DNA from: Hyphomicrobiales bacterium
GTDB lineage: Bacteria > Pseudomonadota > Alphaproteobacteria > Rhizobiales > Beijerinckiaceae
DNA: 42,765 bases
NCBI GenBank assembly: GCA_028290405.1
Contig: JAQGJX010000174.1
Coordinates: forward strand, 1 to 42,765
Direction of reading: 5' to 3'
Shown here piece by piece: positions 40,905-42,765 of this stretch. Under the pieces are notes generated by a model, which made no database searches, had not been told where the DNA came from, and saw only the letters and a list, made by a program, of their open reading frames with translations. The position numbers were made by a program, and so were the translations under genes. Positions within the stretch are counted from its first letter, which is position 1, and the number at the start of each line of letters is the position of its first letter.

Positions 40905-42062
40905 ATGTTACGAATTACTGGCGTTCTCGCCCTGACCACCATTCTCTCAGGTTGCTCCACGCTGCCCGCCACCGGCCCGAGCGCGTCCGACCTCGCGGAG
41001 CAGTCCGTCAGCGGCGAGACTCAAAACTACGAAATAATAGACGTAACTCCGTCCGTGATCGACACGCTCGCGGCGCGCTGGGCTGATAACCTGCTTGCGA
41101 CGTTCGGCGATTACAGGCCTTCCATCGATACGCGCATCGGCGTGGGCGATACGATTTCCGTCACGATTTGGGAAGCGGCGGCAGGCGGCCTGTTTTCCGC
41201 GCCGTTGTTGACCGACCGCTTTTCGACCGGCTCCAAGAGCGCCACGATCCCCGAGCAAGTCGTCGGCCGGGATGGCGCAATCAGCGTGCCTTACGCAGGC
41301 CGAATCAAGGTCGCAGGGCAGACGGTCGCGCAAGTTCAGACCACCGTCGAACGCGCGCTCGATGGCAAGGCCATCCAACCGCAGGTCCTGATAAACGTCA
41401 TTCGACCGATCAGCAATTCTGTGACGGTAACTGGGGAAGTGGCGAACGGGGCGCGCATTCCCCTCTCAGTTGCCGGAGATCGCCTGCTTGAGGTGATCGC
41501 CACCGCTGGCGGCATACGGGCGCCGGTCAACGAGACCTTTATTCAACTGTCGCGAGGCCAAAAGACCGTTCGCGTCGCGATGTCGCGCGTCGTGCGCGAT
41601 CCGAGCCAGAACATCTACCTGCGCCCCAACGACGTCGTCACCCTGGTTCGCGAGCCACAGAATTTTGTCGCCTTCGGCGCGACGGGCGCCAATGCGGTCG
41701 TGCCCTTCGACGCCGACGGCATTTCGCTTTCAGAAGCAATCGCCAAGGCCGGAGGCCTCATAGACTCCCGCGCAGATCCATCCGGCGTGTTCGTGCTGCG
41801 CTATGAGCCGGAGGCTACGGCGCGACGGCTGGTTCCCGGCAGCCCGCTGATTCAGCCGGGACGCAGCATACCCATTGTCTATCGCCTCAACCTACGGGAC
41901 TCGCGCAACCTCTTCCTGGCGCAGAAATTCCGGATTTTCGCCAAGGACACGCTCTACGTTACGAACGCACCGTTCACGGAAGCCCAGAAAGGCCTCCAGA
42001 TCTTCTACATGATGACCGCGCCGGTCGGCACGGGCGCGGCGCTGTATAAACTCGCGCGTTGA
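40905..42062 (+). CDS. Polysaccharide export outer-membrane lipoprotein (OPX, BexD/KpsD/Wza family)
   Basis: A 385-residue lipoprotein that would form the outer-membrane exit channel for capsule or another surface glycan. The lipobox LSGC places the lipidated cysteine at residue 17. The Poly_export domain starts near residue 75 (DTRIGVGDTISVTIWEAA) and continues through VGRDGAISVPYAGRIKVAG; SLBB-type repeats follow (SVTVTGEVANGARIPLSV and NFVAFGATGANAVVPF). Length matches BexD/CtrA-type proteins of ABC-exported capsules better than Wza. The inner-membrane partners (BexC/KpsE, ABC subunits) are not within the window and may lie beyond its right edge. Confidence 0.92.
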   Translation: MLRITGVLALTTILSGCSTLPATGPSASDLAEQSVSGETQNYEIIDVTPSVIDTLAARWADNLLATFGDYRPSIDTRIGVGDTISVTIWEAAAGGLFSAPLLTDRFSTGSKSATIPEQVVGRDGAISVPYAGRIKVAGQTVAQVQTTVERALDGKAIQPQVLINVIRPISNSVTVTGEVANGARIPLSVAGDRLLEVIATAGGIRAPVNETFIQLSRGQKTVRVAMSRVVRDPSQNIYLRPNDVVTLVREPQNFVAFGATGANAVVPFDADGISLSEAIAKAGGLIDSRADPSGVFVLRYEPEATARRLVPGSPLIQPGRSIPIVYRLNLRDSRNLFLAQKFRIFAKDTLYVTNAPFTEAQKGLQIFYMMTAPVGTGAALYKLAR

Positions 42063-42158
42063 GCGATCCGCGATGGGTTGACGATCAAGCCCCGTCAGCC
42101 TGCCAAGTACGCTCTCAGAGCAGCGGTTCCGGCTGCGTGGTCTCCACGCGCAAGGACA

Positions 42159-42765
42159 TTATCTGCGCAGGGCGCCGTCGAGAGAGACAGTTCGCAGCGA
42201 CGCCAGCTCTTCCGCCGTCGCCTTTACGGCGGCTTCGATCTCTTCCTCCGAGTGCGCCTCGCTGATGAAGAATCGCAACCTCGCGGTCCTCTCGGGCACG
42301 CCGGGCGGCACGATCGGGAAGGCGTTGACGCCTCTTTCAAGCAGCCGCTCGGAGAGGCTCAGGGCGCGCAGCGTGTCGCCGACCACCACGGGGATGATTC
42401 CAGCGCCCCAACACTTCGCAGTGTCGAGCCCAGCCTTCGCGGCGCATGACTGAAAGAAGCGCGACCTCTCCTGCAGACGGCGCACGCGCTCCGGCTCGCG
42501 CCGCATGATGGCGAGGGCCTGAAGAGATGCGGCGGCGGCGCCTGCGGGCATTCCGACGCTATAGACGAAGCCGGGCGCGTGATGCTTCAGAAGGTCGATC
42601 GCTATCTCGCTTCCCGCCACATAGCCGCCGCAACTGACAAGCGTCTTGGACAGGGTGCCGAGCCAGAGATCGACGCTGGCGGGATTGACGCTCTGGCGTT
42701 CGAACAGCCCCCGTCCGGTGGCGCCGAGCACGCCAAGCCCATGCGCGTCGTCGATCATCAGCATC
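42159..42765 (-). CDS. Alpha-oxoamine synthase family acyltransferase (BioF/Kbl/RkpG-like), partial
   Basis: The C-terminal 201 residues of a PLP-dependent alpha-oxoamine synthase; the start lies beyond the right edge, so the first visible methionine is internal. The cofactor region is visible as IDDAHGLGVLG, and the PLP-binding lysine is in LGTLSKTLVSCGGY, so the family (8-amino-7-oxononanoate synthase, 2-amino-3-ketobutyrate CoA ligase, serine palmitoyltransferase) is clear. Next to a polysaccharide export gene, the best-known parallel is RkpG of Sinorhizobium capsule loci, where it is thought to help make a lipid precursor. A biotin-synthesis role is less likely without other bio genes. 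Confidence 0.88.
   Translation of the reverse strand, partial: MLMIDDAHGLGVLGATGRGLFERQSVNPASVDLWLGTLSKTLVSCGGYVAGSEIAIDLLKHHAPGFVYSVGMPAGAAAASLQALAIMRREPERVRRLQERSRFFQSCAAKAGLDTAKCWGAGIIPVVVGDTLRALSLSERLLERGVNAFPIVPPGVPERTARLRFFISEAHSEEEIEAAVKATAEELASLRTVSLDGALRR

Noticed and set aside
1-42765. CRISPR array, tRNA or rRNA genes
   Set aside because: No regularly spaced repeats and no recognisable tRNA or rRNA sequence were seen on reading both strands; a covariance-model scan would be needed to exclude small RNAs.

Overview
The window is GC-rich, densely packed and dominated by small-molecule catabolism. Family content (three tripartite-tricarboxylate (TctC/Bug) binding proteins, short-chain ChrA pair, orfA-pit phosphate operon, BexD/RkpG-like capsule genes) points to an environmental alphaproteobacterium, probably of the Hyphomicrobiales. 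That assignment is an inference, because no rRNA or other phylogenetic marker is present. I found no tRNA, rRNA, CRISPR array or intact insertion sequence.

Layout. 0-7.6 kb: a TauD/TfdA-type dioxygenase, a D-2-hydroxyacid dehydrogenase, a TctC binding protein, a GMC flavoprotein oxidoreductase, a sorbosone-dehydrogenase-like quinoprotein with its dihaem cytochrome c, and a glutathione transferase. 7.7-16.2 kb: two divergent, paralogous alpha/beta-hydrolase + luciferase-like monooxygenase (LLM) pairs, head to head around a promoter/operator region. The left arm continues through an SDR into a split chromate transporter; the right arm continues into an ABC-type binding protein and a stand-alone MetE-type zinc methyltransferase domain. 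16.2-22.5 kb: an aromatic-acid locus, with a minus-strand operon (FAH-family hydrolase, gentisate-dioxygenase-like bicupin, TctC) divergent from a Rieske dioxygenase alpha/beta pair plus a PdxA/TphB-like dehydrogenase. 22.5-25.6 kb: a higA antitoxin with a decayed higB, a DUF1232 membrane protein, an enoyl-CoA hydratase and two envelope proteins. 25.7-28.6 kb: a phosphate block (DUF47-Pit and convergent PstS), each side with a Pho-box-like site. 28.6-37.7 kb: more oxygenase modules (RutA-like LLM + GST, cupin, extradiol dioxygenase + TctC, two binding proteins + VanA-like Rieske oxygenase) and an FkbM methyltransferase. 37.7-39.1 kb: small conserved proteins. 39.1-42.8 kb: a less GC-rich, gene-poor stretch leading into a surface-polysaccharide locus (outer-membrane barrel, polysaccharide export lipoprotein, truncated RkpG/BioF-like acyltransferase).

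How the genes may work together. LLM flavin enzymes can act as type II Baeyer-Villiger monooxygenases, and an adjacent alpha/beta hydrolase would open the ester or lactone formed; SDR, GMC and hydroxyacid dehydrogenases could process the products. The Rieske, bicupin and FAH genes make a plausible ring-hydroxylation, ring-cleavage and hydrolysis sequence for a carboxylated aromatic. Throughout, oxygenase genes sit beside periplasmic binding-protein genes, yet no permease or ATPase for them is in the window, no electron-transfer partner is present for either Rieske system, and no dedicated transcription factor is visible apart from HigA. Substrates are not established by sequence alone.
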